Assembly: GCA_023663505.1 (NCBI GenBank)
Contig: JAMPHH010000011.1
Coordinates: 1 to 64,000 of the forward strand
Origin: Muribaculum sp.
Lineage (GTDB): Bacteria > Bacillota > Clostridia > Lachnospirales > Lachnospiraceae
Direction: 5' to 3'
DNA: 64,000 nucleotides
The notes below the pieces were generated by a model. The model worked only from the letters and a program-made list of their open reading frames with translations. It ran no database searches and had not been told where the DNA came from. Positions 1-7,356 of the stretch are shown in pieces. How positions within the stretch are numbered: the stretch's first letter is position 1; every line of letters starts with the position of its first letter. A program made the position numbers and the translations under genes.

Positions 1-54
1 AGGACAATTTTGGAATTGTTTTGCAAGGTCAGTGAAATGGAACGGGATAATTAA
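1..54 (+). CDS. Possible 3' end of a gene that begins outside the window
   Basis: Reading from base 1, frame 1 is open for 17 codons and closes with TAA at 52-54; the encoded tail (ILELFCKVSEMERDN at its end) looks helical. It lies seven bases before a terminator-like hairpin, which is where a gene would be expected to end. Frame 2 is also open to a stop at 56-58, so the frame cannot be decided from this stub and no function is offered. Confidence 0.25.
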   Translation, partial: RTILELFCKVSEMERDN

Positions 55-60
55 ATAAAA

Positions 61-113
61 GTTTCCCAGTCTGTCGGACTTCTATAGTCCGATAGATTGG
101 GAAACTTTTATTT
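61..113 (+). terminator. Intrinsic terminator-like hairpin
   Basis: The arms at 61-78 and 88-105 can pair over 18 positions, with two G-U wobbles, around a 9-base loop. They are followed directly by a T-rich run (TTTTATTT). It most likely ends the gene that enters from the left. The right arm is fused straight onto the truncated peptidase E reading frame that follows. Confidence 0.7.
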
Positions 114-501
114 AAAAGAACGTATTAAGGATTTTGACGGAATTTTAATTGGCATTAGTGCAGGAACAATGAACAGCGCAGAGATTGTATATGCACAGCC
201 TGAACTGGAGGGCGAAAGCATTGATAAGGAATATGAGAAATTTTTATCCGGATTAGGGATTACAAAATTAATGATCTTACCACATTATCAGGATATAAAA
301 GATGATATTTTAGATGGACAACGTTTATTTGAGGATATTACTTATTCAGATAGCTATGATAGGGAATTTTATGCTTTGGAAGACGGAAGCTATTTCATGA
401 TTGAAAACAAAACGACAACATTGTTTGGGGCAGCATACCTTATCAAGGACGGAAATATAAAACAGATTTGCGAAAAGAATAGAAGCATATGTGTAAAGTA
501 A
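97..501 (+). pseudogene. Peptidase E-like (family S51) gene, 5' part missing
   Basis: The translation contains the S51 nucleophile elbow GISAGTMN and the following AEIVYAQPELEGE segment typical of dipeptidase E-like proteins (Asp-dipeptidase, Ser nucleophile). A C-terminal part with LPHYQD and a GAAYLI segment follows. Complete family members are about 200-230 residues; here only about 130 remain and the entire N-terminal Rossmann half is absent. The first possible start (TTG at 97) lies inside the right arm of the preceding hairpin and has no ribosome binding site, so this is probably a decayed gene whose 5' end was replaced by the hairpin-bearing DNA. Base composition is more A+T-rich than in the core genes downstream. 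An alternative is a functional short protein translated from an unusual start, which I consider unlikely. Confidence 0.7.
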
Positions 502-561
502 ATATTCTGCATATATGATATTCATTGTATAGTAGGTAGCAAATAAAAAGCTTGATAAACA

Positions 562-590
562 TTGCGCATAATTGAAAAAATAGTTATAAT
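562..590 (+). promoter_or_regulatory. Promoter of the phosphoribosyltransferase-dprA-like pair
   Basis: A -35-like TTGCGC (562-567) is followed after 17 bp by a perfect -10 TATAAT (585-590). It lies in A+T-rich DNA about 75 bp before the start codon at 665. The A-rich ribosome binding region (GGGGG, 7 bases before ATG) belongs to the gene that follows. Confidence 0.6.
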
Positions 591-664
591 GAACTAAGAG
601 AATATTTCAGAAAATGACATGATGGGGAAGGATATGGAATAGGAAAAGGATTGGGGGAATAAAA

Positions 665-1210
665 ATGATATTTGTAAATGAGGAGTTTGATGCGGAAGAA
701 GGAATTGTGATATGTGGATATTATGTGCCTTACAGCAGGTGGAAGAATGATTCGGATAAGACAGGAGCTCCTTATGACATATATAGCAGAAAGATTCTGG
801 ATTTGAAGGATGGAAAGAGCAGTGCGGTGAATTATTTTTATGCACTGTTGGACGAAGAAATTTGTCAGGGGGTTGCTATTTGTGTTGTGCCTCCGCATTC
901 ACCTCAAAGTGTAGACAGCGGCATGAAGATGCTGGGGCGGAGGCTTGCGGCGCATGGCAGGATTGATATGACGGATTATCTGATTCGGACAAAGGAAATA
1001 GAGAAGCTTGCGGCAGGCGGAAACCGTAATATAAATGTGCATTTGGATTCCATTGGTGTGAATCCCGATATGAGTGTCGCCGATGAAGTGGTCTTGGTGG
1101 TGGATGATGTGACAACTTCCGGTAATTCATTGTATGCCTGCCGGGATATACTGATGGAGCACGGGGCGAAGAGAGTGGCATTGTTGGCACTGGGGCAGAC
1201 TAAGATATAG
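665..1210 (+). CDS. Phosphoribosyltransferase-fold protein paired with a DprA-like protein
   Basis: This 181-residue protein carries a clear type I PRPP-binding loop near residues 140-155 (VVLVVDDVTTSGNSL: hydrophobic strand, two acidic residues, TTSGNS), as in ComF and other type I phosphoribosyltransferases. The N-terminal two thirds do not match a named enzyme that I recognise, and it lacks the Cys-rich N-terminus of ComF. It has a good promoter and ribosome binding site and is followed 35 bp later by a DprA-like gene in the same direction, so the two are probably cotranscribed. Type I PRTases bind PRPP and act on a base or an amine, but the substrate cannot be read here. I recall PRTase/DprA-like pairs being listed in computational surveys of candidate conflict or defence systems, which I cannot verify here. 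Confidence 0.7.
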   Translation: MIFVNEEFDAEEGIVICGYYVPYSRWKNDSDKTGAPYDIYSRKILDLKDGKSSAVNYFYALLDEEICQGVAICVVPPHSPQSVDSGMKMLGRRLAAHGRIDMTDYLIRTKEIEKLAAGGNRNINVHLDSIGVNPDMSVADEVVLVVDDVTTSGNSLYACRDILMEHGAKRVALLALGQTKI

Positions 1211-1245
1211 GTTGTTTTATCAGGTGGAGCAGAAGGGATAATGGG

Positions 1246-1962
1246 ATGGGAACTGTAATTGAAAGATATCCTGTTGAAAAGTATGATACCAGAGATTTGG
1301 CAATAGAACAGTCGGTCAGGGAGCAGATGCCTGGATTGTTGTATTACAGGGGAGATATCAGCCTGCTGCAGGGCAGCGTGGTTGCTGTGATAGGTTCGCG
1401 GGAGATTTCAGAGCGGGGGAAGGCAATTTCGCGGAATATAGCCAAGGCATTGTGTAAAAGGGAAAAAATAGTGCTGAACGGGCTGGCGTTGGGGTGTGAT
1501 GCAGCGGCACTGGACGAGGTTGTGGAGTGTGGCGGGAAGGGCATTGCGGTCATGCCGTGCGGATTGGATCAGATTTACCCGAAGACAAATCAAAAGTTGG
1601 CAGAGGAAATTTTGGAGAAGGGTGGCTGCCTGATCAGCGAGTATCCGGAGGGAATCCGTCCGAGAAAGGAAACTTTTGTGGCCAGAGACAGGCTGCAGGC
1701 TTTATTTTCCAGTCTGGTGATCGTGGTGGAGTCCAAGGAGGGGAGCGGCACATGGCATACGGTGGAGTTTGCCAGAAGATATCGGATACCGGTTGCCTGT
1801 TATGTGGAGAAGAATGGGATTTTTAGCAGAGGGAATGAGATGTTGGTACAGAGCAATAAGGCTTATGCGTTGAGGGATAATGAAGGGATGGAGTATATTT
1901 TGGAATTGTCGGATGGTCGGTGGGAACAGCAGAGTTTGCCGATTTTTTTCAACACAAAATGA
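1246..1962 (+). CDS. DprA/Smf-like Rossmann protein, stand-alone
   Basis: A 238-residue protein with the DprA core: VVAVIGSREIS near residue 48, NGLALGCDAAALDE near 78, a GIAVMPCGLDQIYP strand, GGCLISEYPEG, and VARDRLQALFSSLVIVVESKEGSGTWHTVEFA. These correspond to the DprA segments that bind single-stranded DNA and load RecA in transformation. It lacks the N-terminal SAM-like and C-terminal winged-helix domains of housekeeping DprA, and the usual R-N-R-I patch is R-D-R-L. It is the downstream partner of the phosphoribosyltransferase gene and has no recombination or competence neighbours. A role as a ligand or nucleotide sensor in a small accessory system is inference; the fold assignment is firm. 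Confidence 0.8.
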   Translation: MGTVIERYPVEKYDTRDLAIEQSVREQMPGLLYYRGDISLLQGSVVAVIGSREISERGKAISRNIAKALCKREKIVLNGLALGCDAAALDEVVECGGKGIAVMPCGLDQIYPKTNQKLAEEILEKGGCLISEYPEGIRPRKETFVARDRLQALFSSLVIVVESKEGSGTWHTVEFARRYRIPVACYVEKNGIFSRGNEMLVQSNKAYALRDNEGMEYILELSDGRWEQQSLPIFFNTK

Positions 1963-1983
1963 GTTTTCAACTTATTTTGACGC

Positions 1984-2030
1984 TTGCAGGTCTCTCGCAG
2001 TTGCCGTATGGCGAAACTGTTACTGAAAAG
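1984..2030 (+). repeat. Intergenic motif shared with 21440-21485
   Basis: This segment contains TCTCGCAGTTGCCGTATG followed by GAAAC, a GTTA step and a TGAA-AGC tail. A closely similar order of blocks (TCTCGCAGGTGCCGTATG, GAAAC, GTTA, TGAAGC) lies at 21440-21485. Locally CAGTTGCC can fold back on GGC..AACTG. Both copies sit shortly before the start of a gene (2052 and 21522). Confidence 0.45.
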
Positions 2031-2051
2031 CTACATTAGGAGGAAAGGCGA

Positions 2052-2360
2052 ATGATACAGCGGGACGATATTTTGTCCATGGAGTATTTGAAGAAAACGG
2101 AGTTTACGGGAAGCTATCAGGGTATGCGGTATCGCTTGGAGGGCGTGAGCGAGGAGGACGGGAAAAGGCTTAAGGTCACAATCTGGCCTGAGCCGTTCAA
2201 TTACTTCACCACGCCCGAGGAGTCGAAGGTGACAGAGATGTTCACGTTCGACGAGGACGGCGTGGTGGACGCGGTGGCGTGGATGAATGACAGGTATTTT
2301 GAGGAAAAGGAGCGTTGGGAGAAGGCTCCAAAGACTTGGGACAGTTACAGAATGGAATGA
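2052..2360 (+). CDS. Hypothetical protein of about 102 residues
   Basis: A small soluble, acidic protein with many aromatic residues (GSYQGMRYRLE, VTIWPEPFNYF, AWMNDRYFEEKERWEK). It starts at an ATG preceded by AGGAGGAAAGG, a strong ribosome binding site, which argues that it is expressed. I do not recognise a named family, and no catalytic motif or membrane segment is evident. It converges on sigG with only 10 bp between the two stop codons. Similar small proteins occur in gut Clostridia in my recollection, but no function can be given. Confidence 0.7.
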   Translation: MIQRDDILSMEYLKKTEFTGSYQGMRYRLEGVSEEDGKRLKVTIWPEPFNYFTTPEESKVTEMFTFDEDGVVDAVAWMNDRYFEEKERWEKAPKTWDSYRME

Positions 2361-2370
2361 CGTATCCGCG

Positions 2371-3153
2371 CTATGCCGTCAAATACGCCCGCATCGTCCT
2401 AAGCGCATTCTTCTCAAGTCTTGAAACCTGTGCTTGGGAGATGCCTATCAGGTTCGCTACCTCCATTTGGGTCTTGCCCTCGAAGAAGCGAAGGGTGATG
2501 ATCTCGTGCTCCCGTTCGCTTAGATTTTTCATGGCGTCACTTAAGGAGAGATGCTCCACCCACGTCTCCTCCTTATTTTTTTTGTCAGAAATCTGATCCA
2601 TGACATAGAGAGTGTCGCCGCCGTCGGTGAAAACAGGCTCATAGAGACTCATGGGGTTCTGAATGGCGTCCATGGCATAGACGATATCCTCCTTGGAGAT
2701 GCCGACCTCGGAGGCAATCTCCTCGATGGTGGGCTCCTTCAGGTTCTTGCGCGTGAGAGTCTCCCTTGCGTAGATCGCCTTGTAAGCGGTGTCCTTCAGG
2801 GAGCGGGAGACGCGGATAGAGCTTGAATTGTCCCGCAGGAAGCGGCGGATCTCCCCGATGATCATAGGTACGGCATAGGTTGAGAACTTGACGTTCAGAC
2901 TGGTATCAAAATTGTCAATTGCCTTGATCAGCCCGATACAGCCTATCTGGAACAGATCGTCCACATTCTCGTTGCTAGAGGAGAAGCGTTTGATGACGCT
3001 CAGTACCAAGCGCAGATTGCCCTCGATATAGGCTTCTCTCGCCTCCATATCCCCGTCTTGGATTCGGGCGAACAGAGCTTCCTTTTCCCCGTTTTTTAGA
3101 AGCGGCAGTCTTGACGTGTTCACTCCACAGATTTCGACTCTACCCTGTGACAT
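2371..3153 (-). CDS. sigG: Sporulation sigma factor SigG
   Basis: A 260-residue sigma-70 family factor directing late forespore transcription. In order it has the short SigG N-terminus (VEICGVNTSRLPLL), region 2 with EGNLRLVLSVIKRF, DDLFQIGCIGLIKAIDNFD and VKFSTYAVPMIIGEIRRFLRD, region 3 (EEIASEVGISKEDIVYAMDA), and region 4 with the helix-turn-helix QMEVANLIGISQAQVSRLEK. The VNTSRLPLL N-terminus and overall length separate it from SigF and SigE. The start has GGGAGG eight bases upstream. In many Clostridia sigG follows sigE and precedes ylmC/ymxH and nrdR. Here sigE is absent, and sigG diverges from ylmC and nrdR across a 670-bp gap that holds a large palindromic element. Confidence 0.95.
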   Translation of the reverse strand: MSQGRVEICGVNTSRLPLLKNGEKEALFARIQDGDMEAREAYIEGNLRLVLSVIKRFSSSNENVDDLFQIGCIGLIKAIDNFDTSLNVKFSTYAVPMIIGEIRRFLRDNSSSIRVSRSLKDTAYKAIYARETLTRKNLKEPTIEEIASEVGISKEDIVYAMDAIQNPMSLYEPVFTDGGDTLYVMDQISDKKNKEETWVEHLSLSDAMKNLSEREHEIITLRFFEGKTQMEVANLIGISQAQVSRLEKNALRTMRAYLTA

Positions 3154-3427
3154 ATTTAATCCCTCCCGTATCTTGCTAACCGTTCAGAACCGAGCAAATT
3201 GAACCGGAAACATGCATGTAAATCTTGCGCTCAAGAGAATATTTTCAGTACAATTCATATAGCGAGAGCCCGTTTCCAGATTGTTTCCAAACAGCTATGC
3301 TTCATGTATTTACAAGTATGTACCAAGAGCCATCACAATATTCTGCAAAAAAAGATAAAAATACAACACCTCAGCCATAAAATAAAATATCCACAAGCCA
3401 CACACATCAGCCCTGCACCAATACCAA
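3154..3427. other. Non-coding stretch upstream of sigG
   Basis: No gene is supported between sigG and the inverted repeat at 3428. On the minus strand this stretch carries the sigG ribosome binding site and presumably its forespore promoter, but I could not identify a convincing SigF/SigG -35/-10 pair. The remainder (3300-3427) is A+T-rich, with no coding or structural signal that I can defend. Confidence 0.5.
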
Positions 3428-3656
3428 GGCGGGAGAGGACTGGGAGAGGTTTCGCGGACTCCGGCGAAGGTTGGAGCGTTTTCTTATAGTGCGCCCATAA
3501 CCTAGGGTGAAATGTGCATGGATGCACATTTCAGGCTCTAGGTGCATGGATGCACCTTAGAGCCGACCCGCAAATTGCAACACCTATCCCCGCACTATTA
3601 GAAAACACCCAACCGCAGCCCGTCCGCAAAACCTCTCCCAGTCCTCTCCCGCCGCC
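3428..3656. repeat. Large inverted repeat enclosing two hairpins (cruciform-like element)
   Basis: The left arm (3428-3493) and right arm (3591-3656) are reverse complements. The outer 24 bases (3428-3451 with 3630-3653) match perfectly and the remaining ~40 imperfectly, ending in TAGTGCG/CGCACTA. Inside are two strong hairpins side by side. At 3508-3533 a 12-base arm ending GTGCAT mirrors around GG. At 3534-3564 a 14-base arm, also ending GGTGCAT, mirrors around GG with one bulge. The whole could fold as a long stem carrying two stem-loops. There is no reading frame across it and no transposase. It may be a MITE-like element, a structured RNA or a DNA cruciform. Confidence 0.8.
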
Positions 3657-3798
3657 CCTAGCATGGGTTCATGGCATGGCTCCTTAGCACGCATACATCA
3701 CTCCGAAGGTCATAAAAAATACGTGGACAAAAAACATTTTCCCCAAACCCGCATATGATAAAAAGACAACTGTGATTCAGTGTACTGATATCCCTATA

Positions 3799-3806
3799 CA
3801 TACAGT
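3799..3806 (+). promoter_or_regulatory. Possible SigE-type -10 (CATACAGT) before ylmC/ymxH
   Basis: CATACAGT matches the mother-cell SigE -10 consensus CATACAnT and lies 20 bp before the ymxH-like start codon. No convincing SigE -35 is seen at the usual distance, so this is a weak assignment. Confidence 0.3.
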
Positions 3807-3826
3807 GCGCTTGGAATGAGGTAAAC

Positions 3827-4081
3827 ATGCTTTTTTCGGAATTTCGCTGTAAAGACGTCATCAATATGAAGGACTGTCGAAAATTAGGCAGGGTGTGCGA
3901 TCTTGAATTCGACGAGTGCAGCGGCTGCATCTGCAAGATCATAGTCCCCGGGGGCAACAAAATGCTCAGCTTTCTGCGCTGTGAGCCGAATATCGAGATC
4001 CCATATAAGGATATCTGTCAGATCGGACCGGAGGTAATTTTGGTTGACATAAAAGACAACAGTTGTTATAATAAAAAATAA
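3827..4081 (+). CDS. YlmC/YmxH family sporulation-associated PRC-barrel protein
   Basis: An 84-residue protein with the pattern of the YlmC/YmxH family: an N-terminal FRCKDVINMKDCRKLGRVCDLEF strand set, a variable loop (DECSGCICKIIVPG) and IPYKDICQIGPEVILVDI. These are small PRC-barrel-like proteins conserved in spore formers; their molecular role is not established. The start has GAGG seven bases upstream. The gene precedes nrdR by 28 bp and is probably cotranscribed with it, an arrangement seen in other Clostridia next to sigG. Confidence 0.85.
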   Translation: MLFSEFRCKDVINMKDCRKLGRVCDLEFDECSGCICKIIVPGGNKMLSFLRCEPNIEIPYKDICQIGPEVILVDIKDNSCYNKK

Positions 4082-4109
4082 CACATGCTTTCAAACGGAG
4101 GATAAACAG

Positions 4110-4559
4110 ATGAAGTGTCCCTTTTGTAGTCACGAAAATACCAGAGTAATCGATTCCAGACCCGCGGAGGATAATAATTCCATACGACGCCGCAGAGTCT
4201 GCGACGAGTGCAACAAGAGATTTACCACCTATGAGAAGATTGAGACGATCCCCCTGATCATCATCAAGAAGGACGACAATCGGGAGACCTATGACCGCTC
4301 TAAGATCGAGGCGGGAGTGCTCCGCGCCTGCCATAAGCGACCCGTCAGCATTCAGCAGATCACCGCGCTGGTGGACGAGGTGGAGACAGAGGTGTTCAAC
4401 CTTGAGGAAAAGGAGATTTCCAGCCAGACCATCGGTGAGATCGTTATGAACAAGCTAAAGAGTCTGGACGCGGTCGCCTATGTCCGTTTTGCCTCCGTCT
4501 ATCGGGAATTCAAGGACGTGAATACCTTTATGGACGAGCTTAAAAAGGTTTTGAATTAA
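4110..4559 (+). CDS. nrdR: Transcriptional repressor NrdR
   Basis: A 149-residue regulator of ribonucleotide reductase genes. The N-terminal zinc ribbon MKCPFCSHENTRVIDSRP...RRRVCDECNKRFTTYE supplies four cysteines (CxxC and CxxC). An ATP-cone domain follows (PLIIIKKDDNRETYDRSKIEAGVLRACHKRPV ... IVMNKLKSLDAVAYVRFASVYREF). The length is typical. NrdR senses ATP/dATP and binds paired boxes before nrd genes; a matching pair lies before nrdD at 61881-61926 in this same window. It shares a transcript with the YmxH-like gene and converges on the SpoVB-like gene with 19 bp between stops. Confidence 0.96.
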   Translation: MKCPFCSHENTRVIDSRPAEDNNSIRRRRVCDECNKRFTTYEKIETIPLIIIKKDDNRETYDRSKIEAGVLRACHKRPVSIQQITALVDEVETEVFNLEEKEISSQTIGEIVMNKLKSLDAVAYVRFASVYREFKDVNTFMDELKKVLN

Positions 4560-4578
4560 ACGATATCACGCAATGGGA

Positions 4579-5943
4579 CTATTGGCTCTTTCGGAGAAAA
4601 CAGTACAGGCACAGAAGGTAGAGGAGGCTTAGGAGGATCTGGCTCGCCAGCATTCCCCAGAGATAGCCTGTGATGCCGAATATCGGGATTGCCTTAAACA
4701 CAAAGAGCAGGCGCAGGAGCAGCGCGATAATATTCATGACAAAAATCGTTCCTGATTTCCCCAAGCCCTGCAGGATACTGGAGAGGGTGGAGTCGAGGTA
4801 GAGAAAAGGACACAGGAAGCTTAAGGTCGTGATGAAATGTCCGGCAAGAGGACTGTCAAACAAGGTGTTTCCCGCATAATCCCCCAGAAGAAAGAAAACG
4901 GACATGCAGAGAAAACCCATGATACCGCAGAATTTCACCGTGCGGAGGATTGCGCCCTTGACGCGCTCTAAGTCCCCCGTGGCATAGGTCTCCGAGATCA
5001 GCGGCAGCAGCAGGACAGAGACAGAGTTGGTCAATGCGTTCGGGAAAAATATCAAGGGCATTGCCATACCTGTGAGCACGCCATACACGCTGAGGGCGGT
5101 GGCGGTGTCATAGCCGTATAGACGCAGCCTTGCAGGAATGGAGACGGATTCAACGCTCTGCAAAAGGTTGAGGACTATGCGGTTTAACGTAAGCGGCAGC
5201 GCCATTCCCAAGATGCTAAGCAGTATGTTGGGACGCGAGCCTGAGCGGAGTCGGCTGACCGCAGGGGTATCGGCTTGCGGGCTTGCGGGGGTATGTCTAT
5301 GGAGTACCTGTAAGATGGCGACAAGGGATACAAGCATGGAAACGAGCTCGCCGACAGCCAGACCAAGCACTGCAACGTTGATGGAAGGCGCTTTCCCTTG
5401 GGCGAGAGCCGCGGAGGAGACCAGATATACGCAGCCGACCCGTGCCAACTGCTCCAAAAGCTGGGCCGCGGCGGGGGCTCCTGTTTTTTTGACCCCATAG
5501 AAATAACCGTTGATGCAGGAATGAACGCTGCTAAAGGGAATGGAAAACGCCAAGATGCGCAGCATGGATTCCGTGCGTGGTTCAAGAAGCAGCTTGGCGG
5601 CTATCATGGGAGCTTGTATGTAAATGACTGCGCAGCAGAGGAGAGAGAGCGGAACGGAGATTGTCAGCCCCGCGATCAGCGGCTGAAACCGTTTCGCCTT
5701 TTTGGTGGCATATTCTGCCACGAATTTGGAGATGGCGGTCTGGTATGCCGCCGCGCAAAGCGAAAAGGCGATGGAGAGCACGGGGTTCAGCAGCTGATAG
5801 ATTCCCATACCCTCCTCACCGAAAAGTCTGGACAGATAAATGCGGTAAAAAAAGCCGATGGTGCGTGTGATCAGCCCTGTCGCGGTGAGAATAAAGGTGC
5901 CCATGATCAAGGGTCTGCCATTCAGGGATAGTTTCTTTTTCAT
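4579..5943 (-). CDS. SpoVB-like polysaccharide flippase (MOP superfamily)
   Basis: A 454-residue integral membrane protein with about 12-14 hydrophobic segments. It begins with a charged MKKKLSLNGRPLIMGT and the family sequence TGLITRTIGFFYRIYLSRLFGEEGMGIYQL, which is characteristic of the SpoVB/stage V sporulation B group of MOP exporters. Members flip lipid-linked saccharides, and SpoVB is needed for spore cortex peptidoglycan in Bacillus. A charged, Pro/Ser-rich loop (residues ~225-245) separates the two halves. No strong Shine-Dalgarno precedes the ATG at 5943. Several SpoVB paralogues are common in Clostridia, so the exact orthologue is not certain. Confidence 0.85.
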   Translation of the reverse strand: MKKKLSLNGRPLIMGTFILTATGLITRTIGFFYRIYLSRLFGEEGMGIYQLLNPVLSIAFSLCAAAYQTAISKFVAEYATKKAKRFQPLIAGLTISVPLSLLCCAVIYIQAPMIAAKLLLEPRTESMLRILAFSIPFSSVHSCINGYFYGVKKTGAPAAAQLLEQLARVGCVYLVSSAALAQGKAPSINVAVLGLAVGELVSMLVSLVAILQVLHRHTPASPQADTPAVSRLRSGSRPNILLSILGMALPLTLNRIVLNLLQSVESVSIPARLRLYGYDTATALSVYGVLTGMAMPLIFFPNALTNSVSVLLLPLISETYATGDLERVKGAILRTVKFCGIMGFLCMSVFFLLGDYAGNTLFDSPLAGHFITTLSFLCPFLYLDSTLSSILQGLGKSGTIFVMNIIALLLRLLFVFKAIPIFGITGYLWGMLASQILLSLLYLLCLYCFLRKSQ

Positions 5944-6029
5944 GAGATTACTGACCTTGTCTGTGTGTTTCTATTCATTATATTTCATGGTGGTTGTTGA
6001 AAGAACCCGCAAGGGGGATTTTTTGCGAG

Positions 6030-6058
6030 TGGACGGGGCAGGGGAACTGTGGTATGAT
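6030..6058 (+). promoter_or_regulatory. mnmA promoter with extended -10
   Basis: TGGACG (6030-6035) is followed after 17 bp by TATGAT (6053-6058). The -10 is preceded by TG plus one base, giving an extended -10 (TGGTATGAT). It lies 48 bp before the mnmA start. Confidence 0.5.
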
Positions 6059-6105
6059 TCAGTGGATACCAGATGCAGGGAAAGTGGAGCGAGAGGAATA
6101 CATAG

Positions 6106-7263
6106 ATGAGTCAAAGAGTTGTAGTCGGAATGTCGGGGGGTGTGGACTCCTCTGTGGCGGCGTATCTGTTGAAGGAGCAGGGATATGATGTCATTGGCGT
6201 CACCATGCAGATTTGGCAGGACGAGACGGCTTTTAGTCAGGCGGAAAACGGGGGTTGCTGCGGACTTTCAGCGGTAGAGGACGCGCGCAGGGTGGCGCAG
6301 GAGTTGAACATTCCCTATTATGTCATGAATTTCAAGACGGAATTCAAGGAGCATGTAATCGATTACTTTGTTGAGGAGTATTTGCGCGGGCACACGCCGA
6401 ATCCGTGTATTGCCTGCAATCGCTATGTAAAATGGGAGGCATTGCTAAAGCGCGCTCTCGAGATTGGGGCGGACTATATTGCCACGGGACATTATGCGAG
6501 GATTGAACGGTTGAGTAACGGACGTTTGGCTATTGCAAGCTCCGTGACGGCGGCGAAGGATCAGACCTATGCGCTATACAATCTCACACAGGAGCAGCTC
6601 GCGCGGACGCTTTTGCCCGTGGGGGCGTACACAAAGGAGGAGATTCGCACACTGGCGGAGCGCGCAGGACTCCCTGTGGCGAATAAGCCTGACAGTCAGG
6701 AGATCTGCTTTGTGCCTGATGATGATTATGCAGGGTTTATCGAGCGTGAGGTGGCAGAGCACAATCGGCGGCTTGAGACAGGGAGTGGGAATCACGAATG
6801 CTCCACGGGTGGACTCGTTGCGAAGTCAATCACCGAGTATAAGCTCCCCGGACCCGGCAACTTTGTCACAAAGGACGGCGAGGTCTTGGGTAGACACAAG
6901 GGCATCACTCATTATACCATAGGACAGCGAAGGGGCTTGGAGCTGGCTATGGGAAGGCGGGTGTTCGTGACCGCGATCCGTCCGGAGACTGACGAGGTGG
7001 TGATTGGGGAGAACGAGGATATTTTTACAAGGGAAGTGGTCTGTGACAGGGTGAATTTCATGGCGGTGGCGGATTTGGAGGAGCCAAGACGCGTGCTTGC
7101 CAAGATACGCTACAATCATCGAGGGGAGTATTGCAGGATCCAAAAGCTGTCAGACGGCAGGGTGCAGTGCAGCTTTGAGCAGCCCGTGCGCGCCGCCACG
7201 CCGGGACAGGCGGTCGTGTTTTATGAGGACGGGCATGTGCTGGGCGGCGGGACGATTCTGTGA
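6106..7263 (+). CDS. mnmA: tRNA-specific 2-thiouridylase MnmA
   Basis: A 385-residue cytoplasmic enzyme that thiolates U34 of tRNA-Lys/Glu/Gln using ATP and persulfide sulfur. Motifs in order are the PP-loop GMSGGVDSSVAAYLL (residues 8-22), the first catalytic Cys in PNPCIACNRYVKW (~101-113), GADYIATGHYAR, KDQTYALYNL, the second Cys in DSQEICFVPDDDY (~200-212), and the C-terminal GITHYTIGQRRGL region with the barrel domain. The length matches the family. Its usual Clostridia neighbours nifS/nifU are not present; it is a single-gene unit between the divergent SpoVB-like gene and an Asn-rich protein gene. Confidence 0.96.
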   Translation: MSQRVVVGMSGGVDSSVAAYLLKEQGYDVIGVTMQIWQDETAFSQAENGGCCGLSAVEDARRVAQELNIPYYVMNFKTEFKEHVIDYFVEEYLRGHTPNPCIACNRYVKWEALLKRALEIGADYIATGHYARIERLSNGRLAIASSVTAAKDQTYALYNLTQEQLARTLLPVGAYTKEEIRTLAERAGLPVANKPDSQEICFVPDDDYAGFIEREVAEHNRRLETGSGNHECSTGGLVAKSITEYKLPGPGNFVTKDGEVLGRHKGITHYTIGQRRGLELAMGRRVFVTAIRPETDEVVIGENEDIFTREVVCDRVNFMAVADLEEPRRVLAKIRYNHRGEYCRIQKLSDGRVQCSFEQPVRAATPGQAVVFYEDGHVLGGGTIL

Positions 7264-7356
7264 AGCTGATAGGGAAAGCATCTGGTGACGATGCACCGAC
7301 CCGCAGGAATCTACATATGATAGAGAGACATTATCTTTAGGATATGGCAGGTATCA

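Noticed and set aside
3199..3489. A 96-codon plus-strand frame upstream of the large inverted repeat
   Set aside because: It runs into the left arm of the palindrome, has no ribosome binding site and its Lys/His-rich translation resembles nothing; treated as non-coding.
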